Positions 55,450-62,889 of a stretch of DNA of 64,000 bases are shown here, one piece after another. The position numbers and the translations under genes were made by a program. Origin of the DNA: Gilvimarinus gilvus (lineage in GTDB: Bacteria > Pseudomonadota > Gammaproteobacteria > Pseudomonadales > Cellvibrionaceae); assembly GCF_030518155.1 (NCBI RefSeq), contig NZ_JAULRU010000583.1, positions 1 through 64,000 of the forward strand, read 5' to 3'. Under the pieces are notes generated by a model, which saw only the letters and a list, made by a program, of their open reading frames with translations, had not been told where the DNA came from and searched no databases. Within the stretch, counting starts at the first letter, position 1. Every line of letters begins with the position of its first letter.

Positions 55450-55812
55450 ATGAATAAAAGCTTTAAATCCCCTCTCGCGGCGGCTGTTGGCGCTGCATTT
55501 CTTGCCAGTGCTGCGATGGCGCCAGTAGCTTCTGCTGCTGAAAATCCTTTTGCTGCTGAAAGTCTGGAAGCGGGTTATAAATTGGCCGGCCATGACGCTG
55601 AAGGCAAGTGTGGCGAAGGTAAGTGTGGCGAGAAAAAAGCCGAGAAAGAAGGCAAATGCGGCGAAGGCAAATGCGGCGAGAAAAAAGCCGAGAAAGAAGG
55701 CAAATGTGGCGAAGGTAAGTGCGGCGAGAAAAAAGCCGAGAAAGAAGGCAAGTGCGGCGAAGGTAAGTGCGGCGATAAAAAAGCCGATAAAGAAGGCAGC
55801 TGCGGTCACTAA
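55450..55812 (+). CDS. hvfA: HvfA/bufferin-type precursor peptide of a copper-binding RiPP
   Basis: A 120-residue secreted precursor: a Sec signal peptide (about 1-29, ending AVASA-type PVASAA), a short leader-like segment (ENPFAAESLEAGYKLAGHDA), then eight EGKCG motifs arranged as four near-identical 16-residue repeats (51-114) and a final EGSCGH. All nine cysteines lie in this region; the rest is Lys/Glu-rich. In the HvfA family the EGKCG cysteines are the sites where the partner enzyme makes oxazolone/thioamide groups that bind copper. The ATG at 55450 has GGAG upstream. The stop overlaps the start of the DUF692 gene. Upstream, TGTAAC (55347) and TATAGT (55373) are the only promoter-like words seen. 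Confidence 0.88.
   Translation: MNKSFKSPLAAAVGAAFLASAAMAPVASAAENPFAAESLEAGYKLAGHDAEGKCGEGKCGEKKAEKEGKCGEGKCGEKKAEKEGKCGEGKCGEKKAEKEGKCGEGKCGDKKADKEGSCGH
55600..55791 (+). repeat. Four 48-bp tandem repeats encoding the core of the RiPP precursor
   Basis: Units at 55600-55647, 55648-55695, 55696-55743 and 55744-55791 each encode EGKCGEGKCGEKKAEK (the last with two K/E-to-D changes: GDKKADK). The DNA copies differ mainly at silent third positions (GGC/GGT, AAA/AAG, TGC/TGT). This indicates recent duplication with in-frame unit gain or loss. Confidence 0.95.
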
Positions 55813-56678
55813 TGACAGCACATCACTTCGATATATCCGGTGCGGGTCTGGGCCTGCGCCGGAGCTTGCTCGGCACCTTGGCGGAGACGACACCCGCGGA
55901 CATCGCTTTTATGGAAGTGGCACCGGAAAATTGGATTGGTGTTGGCGGTCGGCTCGGCAAGCAGTTTCGCGCTTACACTGAGCGCTTTCCCTTCGTTTGC
56001 CATGGCTTATCGTTGTCTATTGGTTCGCGTGACCCACTCAATGAAGACTTGCTTCGCTCCGTAAAGCAGTTTATGGGTGACCATGATATTCGCGGTTACT
56101 CGGAACACTTGAGCTATTGCAGTGACGATGGTCAGCTCTATGATTTACTGCCCATACCCTTTACGGAACAAGCCGCACACTATGTGGCTGAGCGTATTAT
56201 GCGCGCGCAAGATATTCTCGGTGAACGCATAGCAATAGAAAACGCTTCTTATTATTGCGCCCCTGGCGCGGAAATGTCCGAAAGCGACTTTATTAAGCTG
56301 GTTTTGGAAAAAGCAGACTGTAGTTTGCTGCTCGATATAAACAACATCATCGTTAACAGTGTTAACCATCGCTATGATGCAAACGAGTTTTTGCGTTCCC
56401 TACCGCTTGAACGCGTAGCCTATTCTCATATTGCCGGCCACTATCACGAGGCAGAAGATTTGCGTGTTGATACCCATGGCGCCCCAGTTGAGGATTCAGC
56501 GTGGCAGTTACTGGATGCTTTTTACCAACTTGCCGGTCCGGTGGCTACACTGCTTGAGCGCGATTTCAATATCCCCCCCAGGGATGAGCTAATGCAGGAA
56601 GTGGCAAGGGTACGTCGTAGTCAGGCTCCCTACTGCAATGCCCCCAGCCCTCAGCGCGAGGAAGCTATGCGTGGCTGA
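55812..56678 (+). CDS. hvfB: DUF692 multinuclear iron enzyme, MbnB/HvfB/BufB-like
   Basis: A 288-residue TIM-barrel protein. Likely metal ligands are all present: Glu35 (MEVAPEN), His64 (CHGLSLS), Glu98-His99 (YSEHLSY), Glu143-Asn144 (IENAS), Asp175 (LLDINN), His206 and His210 (YSHIAGH), Asp220 and His222 (DTHGAP). DUF692 enzymes use an iron cluster and O2 to convert cysteine into oxazolone/thioamide or related heterocycles in methanobactin, HvfA and bufferins. It is translationally coupled to the precursor gene (TAATG overlap) and overlaps the partner gene by 8 bp. Confidence 0.93.
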   Translation: MTAHHFDISGAGLGLRRSLLGTLAETTPADIAFMEVAPENWIGVGGRLGKQFRAYTERFPFVCHGLSLSIGSRDPLNEDLLRSVKQFMGDHDIRGYSEHLSYCSDDGQLYDLLPIPFTEQAAHYVAERIMRAQDILGERIAIENASYYCAPGAEMSESDFIKLVLEKADCSLLLDINNIIVNSVNHRYDANEFLRSLPLERVAYSHIAGHYHEAEDLRVDTHGAPVEDSAWQLLDAFYQLAGPVATLLERDFNIPPRDELMQEVARVRRSQAPYCNAPSPQREEAMRG

Positions 56679-57423
56679 TTTTCAAGCGATACAACACGAA
56701 TTTAGCAATCATCTGCGCAACCCCAGTGGGAGTGTGGCGCCCGCGGGCATTGAAGACCGACGCTTAGGTATATACCGCGATTTGGTCTACAACAATATCG
56801 AGGGCTTTATAGCCGGAGGGTTTCCGGTATTGCGAGAAATCCTGGATGACGAGCGCTGGCACAGTTTAGTGCGTGAATTCGTACATAAACATCGCAGTAT
56901 CAGCCCTTATTTCCTTGAAATCAGCCAGGAGTTTTTAAGCTTCCTTCAGAATGAATTTGTCTCTGGCGAGCACTACCCTGATTTTATCTTGGAGTTAGCC
57001 CATTACGAGTGGGTTGAGTTGGCCCTTGATGTCGCACAGGGAGACCTACCCGATAGGGATCCGACGCTCTCGTTGATGGAGGCGCCTGTGCAGGTGTCAC
57101 CGTTGTTGTGGTGCCTGAGCTATCGCTATCCGGTGCACACTTTAGGCCCTGATTACCAGCCTGAGTCTGCCCCGGACGTTCCGACCTTTCTGCTTGTCTA
57201 TCGAAACCGCGCCGATACCGTGGAATTTATGCTGAGCAATGCTATCACCATACGGCTGATTAAAATTATACAAGATGGTCAGTCGTCGGGGCACACGGCG
57301 TTGCGTCAACTCGCCGCGGAGATGCAACACCCCGATACCGCGCAATTACTGTGCTATGGCGAGAGTCTTCTTAATCAGCTATGCCAGCGCGATATTCTTT
57401 GGCCTTTCCTGCCAGATTTGTAG
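56671..57423 (+). CDS. hvfC: DUF2063 RiPP partner protein, HvfC/BufC-like
   Basis: A 250-residue protein. The start is set at GTG 56671 (MADFQAIQHEF) because GAGGAAG lies 7-10 nt upstream; an ATG 11 codons earlier lies deeper in the previous gene. The N-terminal DUF2063 domain (RLGIYRDLVYNNIEGFIAGGFPVLREIL, HYEWVELALD) matches the putative DNA-binding/DUF2063 family that always accompanies DUF692 enzymes. In related systems it forms a heterodimer with the iron enzyme and recruits the precursor leader. Last gene of the operon; no DoxX-like gene follows. Confidence 0.92.
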   Translation: MADFQAIQHEFSNHLRNPSGSVAPAGIEDRRLGIYRDLVYNNIEGFIAGGFPVLREILDDERWHSLVREFVHKHRSISPYFLEISQEFLSFLQNEFVSGEHYPDFILELAHYEWVELALDVAQGDLPDRDPTLSLMEAPVQVSPLLWCLSYRYPVHTLGPDYQPESAPDVPTFLLVYRNRADTVEFMLSNAITIRLIKIIQDGQSSGHTALRQLAAEMQHPDTAQLLCYGESLLNQLCQRDILWPFLPDL

Positions 57424-57597
57424 CAGATTCAATAGGCGCCGGGGCTGCCCTAAAGGTTTACGGCAACACCTTGATTTTACTTCTATATTTACAGTGAAGC
57501 TTACACAAAAACGCGAACTGACTGCGTTATCGTGAAATACGGCTAAAATTAAGTGTCTGTAACATAAATGAAACAATTACCTCGCAAGATACGCGCG

Positions 57598-57615
57598 CTG
57601 TCATGTAATTGTCAT
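57598..57615 (+). promoter_or_regulatory. Pho box (PhoB binding site) upstream of the porin
   Basis: CTGTCAT-GTAA-TTGTCAT matches the Pho box CTGTCATAwAwCTGTCAy at 16 of 18 positions. TATACA (57631-57636) is a suitable -10 word downstream. The box ends 57 bp before the porin ATG. Phosphate-starvation induction of the porin is inferred. Confidence 0.65.
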
Positions 57616-57623
57616 TTAAAATT

Positions 57624-57654
57624 CACCAAATATACATAAAAACGTCATTTGGTG
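57624..57654 (+). promoter_or_regulatory. Inverted repeat in the porin leader
   Basis: CACCAAAT - 15 nt - ATTTGGTG, a perfect 8-bp inverted repeat ending 18 nt before the porin start. It overlaps the candidate -10, so it may be an operator or a leader hairpin. Confidence 0.4.
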
Positions 57655-57672
57655 TGGGCGGAGAAAACCATT

Positions 57673-58581
57673 ATGAAACGTCAATTGTTAGGTCTTAGTG
57701 TGTTGGCTGCGGTTATGGCGCAGCCAGTGTCTGCGGTAACGCTATACGGTAAAGCGAATGTTTCCTTGCAGCATGCGGATGAGGCGGGTAACCGTGAAAT
57801 TGAATTGCAAAGTAACTCTTCGCGAATTGGTTTGATGGGGAGCGAGAGCATTTCCGACTCATTTGAGGTTGTTTATCGCCTCGAATACGAAACCAGTGTT
57901 GACGATGGCGACAAAGATGGTCAAACCCTTACTCAGCGAAATATCTATCTGGGGTTGCAAACAGACTACGGGACTGTGCTTGGCGGTGTTTTCGATACGC
58001 CACTCAAGACATCGGCATCTGGCATTGACCTGTTTAACGACTTAGAGGGTGACATTAAGAACATTTTTGCTGGCGAAATTCGCTCCAAAAACATCGTACA
58101 GTATGTCACTCCTAAGTCGTTTGGGCCGGTAACAGCTAAAGTCGCCTACATCACCAAGGAAATTGATGGTATCGACGGCGTTTCGAGTTCTGTTGCCTAT
58201 AAGACCGAAGATTTGTATCTGGCTCTGGCTTTCGATAACGATGTAGAAGAAAGTGGTTCCAATACAGATACTTATCGAATTATAGGTGCTTTTAATATTG
58301 GCCCGGTTCAACTTGGCGGCGCCTATGAATCCTATGAGCGCGAGGCCGATGATGGCGATGGTTACTTCGGCTCAGTAAAGTGGAAGATAACCGATAAGTG
58401 GATATTCAAGACCCAATATGGCCAGAGCGACATCAAGGTCAACGGTCGAGAAAGTTTCAGTATTGGCGGTGATTATAAGTTCAGCAAGATCACCAAGGCT
58501 TACGCCTACTTTACTCAAAACGATGATGACGCTGGCCGCGATGATGATTACTTGGGCGTTGGCATGGAGATTAAGTTCTAA
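57673..58581 (+). CDS. General porin (Gram-negative trimeric porin type)
   Basis: A 302-residue outer-membrane beta-barrel protein with a signal peptide (about 1-21, ending PVSA) and the porin start VTLYGKANVSLQ. It has alternating-strand text (NIYLGLQTDYGTVLGGVFDTPLK) with a loop-3 like acidic stretch, and ends in an aromatic, MEIKF, as barrel proteins do. ATG 57673 is chosen, eight codons after an earlier in-frame start, because it gives a normal signal peptide. A Pho box upstream suggests a role in phosphate or anion uptake under starvation. The stop overlaps the next gene. Confidence 0.92.
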   Translation: MKRQLLGLSVLAAVMAQPVSAVTLYGKANVSLQHADEAGNREIELQSNSSRIGLMGSESISDSFEVVYRLEYETSVDDGDKDGQTLTQRNIYLGLQTDYGTVLGGVFDTPLKTSASGIDLFNDLEGDIKNIFAGEIRSKNIVQYVTPKSFGPVTAKVAYITKEIDGIDGVSSSVAYKTEDLYLALAFDNDVEESGSNTDTYRIIGAFNIGPVQLGGAYESYEREADDGDGYFGSVKWKITDKWIFKTQYGQSDIKVNGRESFSIGGDYKFSKITKAYAYFTQNDDDAGRDDDYLGVGMEIKF

Positions 58582-59015
58582 TGTGGCGCAATGCCTCACT
58601 ACTGTTTGTCTTAGGCCTGCTTGCCGTACCCCCTGCCTGGGCGCAGGGGGACGATGACTGTGAGCCCGCGGTGGATATGATTGAATCTAATGATGCTATT
58701 AATCGAATTAGTGAATGCGATTACAGTGATCAGGGCTTGAGCGGGTGGCTGTCGGGTGTTGGCCGCTCGCAAAGCGACGCTGCCGAAAGCCCAGCGATGG
58801 ATGTCAAGCCCGTGGCAGCCCCTGAACCTCAACTTTCCCTTTCTGTTAAGGGTATTGGCGATGGTTTGCAGTATGTGCAGCAGCGCTTCACCTTGTTGCA
58901 GGAAGCGGCGCAACGCTGTGCGCCACAACAAGCGTTAATAGCGCGGGAACTTGTGAGTCAGCAGGGTGAGTCGTTGACGTTGTATTTGCAGTTTTCGTGT
59001 TATTCATCCCCGTAA
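58581..59015 (+). CDS. Hypothetical periplasmic protein coupled to the porin
   Basis: A 144-residue protein with a clear signal peptide (about 1-21, PPAWA) and four cysteines in the mature part, probably two disulfides (CEPAVDM.., ECDYSD, RCAPQQ, SCYSSP). Its ATG overlaps the porin stop (TAATG), so the two are translationally coupled and share the Pho box promoter. I do not recognise a family. Confidence 0.75.
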   Translation: MWRNASLLFVLGLLAVPPAWAQGDDDCEPAVDMIESNDAINRISECDYSDQGLSGWLSGVGRSQSDAAESPAMDVKPVAAPEPQLSLSVKGIGDGLQYVQQRFTLLQEAAQRCAPQQALIARELVSQQGESLTLYLQFSCYSSP

Positions 59016-59076
59016 AGTTCGAATACTGTGCCGCGTAGTCTTAGGGGGCGTTTTACTGGCTTTACTTTACCGGCTA

Positions 59077-59106
59077 TGGACACTTTCGCACTGAATTCGC
59101 TAGAAT
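59077..59106 (+). promoter_or_regulatory. Candidate sigma-70 promoter of mlaA
   Basis: TGGACA (59077-59082), 18-bp spacer, TAGAAT (59101-59106), about 75 bp before the mlaA ATG. Confidence 0.5.
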
Positions 59107-59180
59107 GTGAATAATCGTTCAATTGGCAGGACGGCCAATTTTCTATTCAGCTTTTTACTGCGGATCTAAAGGATCAACCC

Positions 59181-59894
59181 GTGAAATCTCTTCGATTACT
59201 GTCGGCTTGGCTGGTGCTTATGATTACTGCGCCCATCGCTCTGGCTTCCGATGCAAAAGACCCTTGGGAAGGCTTCAATCGAGCCGTGTTCGCATTTAAC
59301 GACGCGGCCGATACCTACGTTATTCGCCCGGTGGCGGTTGGCTACCAAAAAGTGACACCCGGGCCGCTGCGCAGGGGAGTTAGCAATGTCTTTGCTAACT
59401 TGTTGGAGGTGCCCAACGCCTTTAATGACATTTTGCAGGGTAAGTTCGGTGAGGCAGGCAAAGATACGGGTCGTTTTGTTATTAATTCGACGCTGGGTGT
59501 CGTCGGCTTATTCGATGTCGCTTCTCACATGGGGTTGGAGCGCAGCGATGGGGAAGATTTTGGCCAGACTCTGGCGAGCTGGGGCGTGCCCGACGGGCCC
59601 TATCTGGTGTTGCCCGTGTTAGGCCCTCGCACTTTGCGTGATGCAGCCGGTATGCCGGTTGATTGGGTGACAGACCCCAAGACGTATATAGGTCATGCCA
59701 GAACCAGCTACGAGGTGAAAGCCCTCGATTTGCTGGACCAACGCGAAGGCCTACTTTCTTTGGAGCAAAATATAGGTTCGGATAAATATACGCTTTACAG
59801 GGATATTTATTTGCAGCGTAGAGAGTTTTTAATCAACGACGGCGAAGTCGAAGACGACTTTGGCGGTGATCTCGACGACTTCGACGATTTTTAG
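59181..59894 (+). CDS. mlaA: MlaA/VacJ outer-membrane phospholipid-removing protein, without lipobox
   Basis: A 237-residue protein of the Mla pathway, which removes misplaced phospholipids from the outer leaflet with an OmpC/F-type porin. Family text: DPWEGFNRAVFAFND, RGVSNVFANLLEVPN.NDILQGK, GRFVINSTLGVVGLFDVA, EDFGQTLASWGVPDGPYLVLP. Unlike E. coli MlaA it has no cysteine at the end of the signal peptide (ITAPIALASDAK), so it should be cleaved by signal peptidase I and not lipidated. The tail is very acidic (about 20 residues of D/E/F/G). It is two genes after a porin, a plausible partner. Confidence 0.93.
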   Translation: MKSLRLLSAWLVLMITAPIALASDAKDPWEGFNRAVFAFNDAADTYVIRPVAVGYQKVTPGPLRRGVSNVFANLLEVPNAFNDILQGKFGEAGKDTGRFVINSTLGVVGLFDVASHMGLERSDGEDFGQTLASWGVPDGPYLVLPVLGPRTLRDAAGMPVDWVTDPKTYIGHARTSYEVKALDLLDQREGLLSLEQNIGSDKYTLYRDIYLQRREFLINDGEVEDDFGGDLDDFDDF

Positions 59895-59948
59895 AGTCGA
59901 GATATTCCGCCGAACGCTGGCTGGGCGTCTGTCAGGCGCCCGCCGCTA

Positions 59949-60254
59949 CTAATCTAAAACGCTGAGAATCTGTAGGCCAATGGCGTATTGATCCCCCTCC
60001 GGCAGAACTCTAACAACCTGCACCCTCGCTCGTAATTGTGGGCTGTGGCCATGGTTGGATACAACATTGAGCTCCCATTCACTATCTTCAGGCAAGGCGG
60101 CGTCCATCAGCACCTGCACGCCACCGCCGCTTAGCTCGCGGCATACACCCGCGTGACTAGCCGACTCACCCGATAGGGTTGCATCGAGTGGAGCTTCGAT
60201 TTTCATCCTTATAAAATCTCGTTTTTCGTCGAAGATCTTGTTGGTTAAACTCAT
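59949..60254 (-). CDS. PilZ-domain c-di-GMP-binding protein
   Basis: A 101-residue single-domain PilZ protein. The R-x-x-x-R motif is in KRDFIRMK. The second motif (usually D/N-x-S-x-x-G) reads ELSGGGVQV, with Glu in place of Asp/Asn, so binding may be altered. A possible effector of c-di-GMP, the same second messenger read by lapD in this window. Single gene, convergent with mlaA. Confidence 0.85.
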   Translation of the reverse strand: MSLTNKIFDEKRDFIRMKIEAPLDATLSGESASHAGVCRELSGGGVQVLMDAALPEDSEWELNVVSNHGHSPQLRARVQVVRVLPEGDQYAIGLQILSVLD

Positions 60255-60720
60255 ACTAATTTCCTCTGGGGTGCAACAGGAGAATTATTATATTGGTGCG
60301 CGAATGCAAGGCCTCCCAAGTGGTGATTGTAGGCTCTACCAAGTACCGGGCTTGCGTCCGACACTGAGAGCGCATTCATTGTGCACCTGCCAAGATTAAC
60401 AGCGAATCTCACGCAAAACCATAGTCGAAAGGGGGGCATGAATCGGTTATTTCCAAAGAGCCTAAGATTACGTCAAGTCCCTACTTATGGGTATAAAGAT
60501 AGCACTTGCCACAACATGTAGTAGTTGCGACCATATTGATCATTAAGCAAGGCCGAAGTATCGCTGTGCAAGCAAGCAAGCTTGTTTGTCGACTCCTGTC
60601 GGGGTGATGTTCAGATCCGGCCGCCGGGCTTTAGCTTGCGCGGGCAAGGCGAACGGAGTAGTGTTATGCGCCTTTGCCCGAGCCACCGAAACTACAACTA
60701 ACGAACAGTCTATCTATCCT
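60255..60720. other. Intergenic/leader region between the PilZ gene and rssB
   Basis: About 465 bp without a convincing long gene. It contains a strong hairpin CGGGCAAGGCG / CGCCTTTGCCCG (60641-60651 with 60669-60680, one bulged base), a short upstream ORF (60666-60701) and the presumed promoters of both divergent genes. Confidence 0.5.
60666..60701 (+). CDS. Possible 11-residue leader peptide (uORF) before rssB
   Basis: ATG at 60666 encodes MRLCPSHRNYN and stops at TAA 60699-60701. GGAG lies 7 nt before it (60655-60658), whereas the rssB ATG at 60721 has no Shine-Dalgarno. The uORF starts inside the hairpin 60641-60680. It may couple translation of rssB to this leader; it is too short to prove by sequence alone. 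Confidence 0.3.
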   Translation: MRLCPSHRNYN

Positions 60721-61896
60721 ATGCGAAAGCTTTTGATCATCGACGACGAAAAGCCTGTTAGGCAAAGTATTGCGACCTTTTTAGAGGACAGCGGTTACAG
60801 TGTCGTCGAGGCTGAAAATGGCCCGCATGGCCTATCCCGTTTCGGCAAGGGCGATATAGATCTCGTTATTACCGATTTACGTATGCCCGGGATGGATGGC
60901 GTTAGCGTGTTGCGCAATCTGCGTGAAAGCTCGACAGATACCCCCGTTATTGTCATTTCTGGCGCCGGTGTCATGAGTGATGTGGTGACTGCGCTGCGCT
61001 TAGGCGCCAGTGATTACCTTATTAAGCCTATTGTGGATATGGAAGTATTGGAGCATTCGATCGAAAAGGCTCTGGAGCGCAAAGACTTGGTTGCGCAGAA
61101 TAAAAAGTATCGCGACAAGCTTGAAAGTGCGAACAAAGGGTTACGGGAAAATTTGCGCGTACTTGAGCGCGATCAAGTGGCCGGGCGTCAGGTCCAGCGG
61201 CGTTTGTTGCCTCACCCGCAAACGACAGCGGAAGGTTATAGCGTGGCGCACCACATTGCCCCCTCGCTGTATCTAAGTGGCGACTTTGTCGATTACGCTC
61301 ATATTAGTAAGCGCTATTTAGCTTTTTATCTGGCCGATGTTTCGGGCCACGGAGCCTCGTCGGCGTTTGTAACAATATGGCTGAAACATTTGGTCAGTCG
61401 TATGGTCCGGGAAGAGGGGTTATTTGCCGACCATGAGTCGTTTGAGCATGGCACCAATAATATGCTCGAATACGTTAATCATGAGCTCAATGAGATCAGT
61501 CTCAATCATCACCTGACATTTTTCGTGGGGGTTATAGATACTCATACCCACGATATGCGTTACGTAGTGGCCGGCCATTTACCTATGCCCATACTCGTTA
61601 AGGACGGAAAGGCTGAATACTTGTCTGGCCAGGGAAAACCCGTCGGTATTTTTAAGGATGTAAGCTGGCAGGTGCATTCTATGCAGCTACCTGAGCAGTT
61701 TTCGTTAGTATGTTTCTCCGATGGCGTGCTTGAAATACTTCCGGATGGGGCGCTACAGAAAAAAGAAGCGCATTTACTGGAATTAATGACGCAAAAGGCT
61801 CAGAATCTAGAGACAGTGTGCGATGCGCTTGCCATCAAGGACGTAAGCGAAACACCGGATGACATCGCGATATTGACCATTACCCGAGGTTTTTGA
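60721..61896 (+). CDS. rssB: RssB-type response regulator with PP2C-like (SpoIIE) phosphatase output
   Basis: A 391-residue protein: receiver domain (1-120) with acidic pocket Asp8/Asp9, phospho-acceptor Asp52 (VITDLRMPGMDG), Ser80 and Lys102; a coiled-coil linker (about 120-165); and a PPM/SpoIIE-type phosphatase domain with metal aspartates in SGDFVD, LADVSGHG, CFSDGV and DDIAIL. The architecture and length match Pseudomonas RssB, which with the STAS protein RssC acts on general stress response signalling. The start at 60721 (MRKLLIIDDE) lacks a Shine-Dalgarno; the frame continues upstream to 60586 but that part has no family likeness. Confidence 0.92.
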   Translation: MRKLLIIDDEKPVRQSIATFLEDSGYSVVEAENGPHGLSRFGKGDIDLVITDLRMPGMDGVSVLRNLRESSTDTPVIVISGAGVMSDVVTALRLGASDYLIKPIVDMEVLEHSIEKALERKDLVAQNKKYRDKLESANKGLRENLRVLERDQVAGRQVQRRLLPHPQTTAEGYSVAHHIAPSLYLSGDFVDYAHISKRYLAFYLADVSGHGASSAFVTIWLKHLVSRMVREEGLFADHESFEHGTNNMLEYVNHELNEISLNHHLTFFVGVIDTHTHDMRYVVAGHLPMPILVKDGKAEYLSGQGKPVGIFKDVSWQVHSMQLPEQFSLVCFSDGVLEILPDGALQKKEAHLLELMTQKAQNLETVCDALAIKDVSETPDDIAILTITRGF

Positions 61897-61897
61897 G

Positions 61898-62392
61898 ATG
61901 CGACCTGGTCAAATATTGGTTGCCGATCACAATGGCGTTTATGTAATTAAGATGGTGGGTGATGTTCGCCTTACTCTATGCATGTCATTCGATCAATTTA
62001 TCGACAACATGTTTGCCGATAAGGCCTTTTGTGAGGTGCTTTTTGATCTGTCAGAAGCCGAGGCGATCGACAGTACAACCTTAGGCCTTATGGCGAAAAT
62101 ATCCATTCTTGGTGAAGAGAGAGTAGGGGCTCGCCCGTTGATCTTCTCCCCCAATGAAAGTATCAATCGGATTCTCGATACCATGGGGTTCGCTGATATT
62201 TTTATTATTGTGAATGAGTTGGAAAAGCCTATTGGCGTCACACAGGCACTGGCGAGTGCGGGTGAGCAGGCGGTCGACGAGGCGCAGGTCAAAACTAAGG
62301 TAATAGAGGCCCATAAAATGCTTATGTGCCTAAATAAGGACAACGAAAAAATCTTTACCGACCTCGTTAACATGCTTGAGGCCGAGCAATAG
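61898..62392 (+). CDS. rssC: STAS-domain anti-sigma factor antagonist (RssC-like)
   Basis: A 164-residue protein. The STAS fold (about 1-105) has the phosphorylatable Ser59 in EAIDSTTLG, the expected substrate of the upstream PP2C-type phosphatase. A C-terminal helical extension (about 125-164) is also present in Pseudomonas RssC. It starts 1 bp after the rssB stop, so the pair is a partner-switching module. The matching anti-sigma kinase is not in this window. Confidence 0.92.
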   Translation: MRPGQILVADHNGVYVIKMVGDVRLTLCMSFDQFIDNMFADKAFCEVLFDLSEAEAIDSTTLGLMAKISILGEERVGARPLIFSPNESINRILDTMGFADIFIIVNELEKPIGVTQALASAGEQAVDEAQVKTKVIEAHKMLMCLNKDNEKIFTDLVNMLEAEQ

Positions 62393-62433
62393 TTCGGGAG
62401 CCGCTGGATACTTAATCAGAGGTCCCTTAGGTT

Positions 62434-62889
62434 TTATTCGCCCCGTGCCGCATTGCGAGCGACTAAAAAATCAGTGTGTGATAGGTAAATAAGCTCCGCA
62501 ACCCGACGAATAATGTGCTCTTCGTATTTGTCGAGCTCGCCGTCGGCCAAGGCTACTTGCCACATGGATTTAATCAAATTGAACTTTTCTTCGCGCGAGC
62601 ACTGATCGTTTACTACCTGCGTAAACTGGTAAAGTGATGTCGCATTTTCCTGACGTGATCCAGCCCGTGCCTGAAGTTCATCAACTTCTTGCGCGCTGAG
62701 CTTGTAAACATTTTGCAGTTCTTGCTTAAAAGCACCTAGTTCGGCCGGTTCAAAAACCGAATCGGCCGCTGCCACCTCCATTAGGAGCGCAGCGGCGGCC
62801 AATTGCTTATCGTCTTCCGATAGACTGCTGGTCGAGCCGTCATCTTTATTCAGACGGCTCTCCAGAAAACGGGCAACCCTACTAAGCAT
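62434..62889 (-). CDS. TerB-like helical protein
   Basis: A 151-residue all-helical protein of the TerB/tellurite-resistance superfamily, with acidic metal-binding-like stretches ([12 protein letters not shown] and [14 protein letters not shown]). It overlaps the tal stop by 8 bp, so its translation is coupled to tal. Housekeeping TerB-like proteins are common in marine gammaproteobacteria and not by themselves evidence for tellurite resistance. Confidence 0.9.
   Translation of the reverse strand: MLSRVARFLESRLNKDDGSTSSLSEDDKQLAAAALLMEVAAADSVFEPAELGAFKQELQNVYKLSAQEVDELQARAGSRQENATSLYQFTQVVNDQCSREEKFNLIKSMWQVALADGELDKYEEHIIRRVAELIYLSHTDFLVARNAARGE

Noticed and set aside
55600-55791. Regular repeats considered as a CRISPR-like array
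   Set aside because: The repeats are contiguous, have no spacers, and lie in a translated frame encoding EGKCG motifs.
60586-60720. In-frame 45-codon N-terminal extension of rssB
   Set aside because: No likeness to receiver proteins, and the receiver domain begins directly at MRKLLIIDDE.
62434-62889. TerB-like gene as a sign of tellurite resistance or a phage-defence Ter cluster
   Set aside because: No other ter genes are present and it is embedded next to tal in a core neighbourhood.
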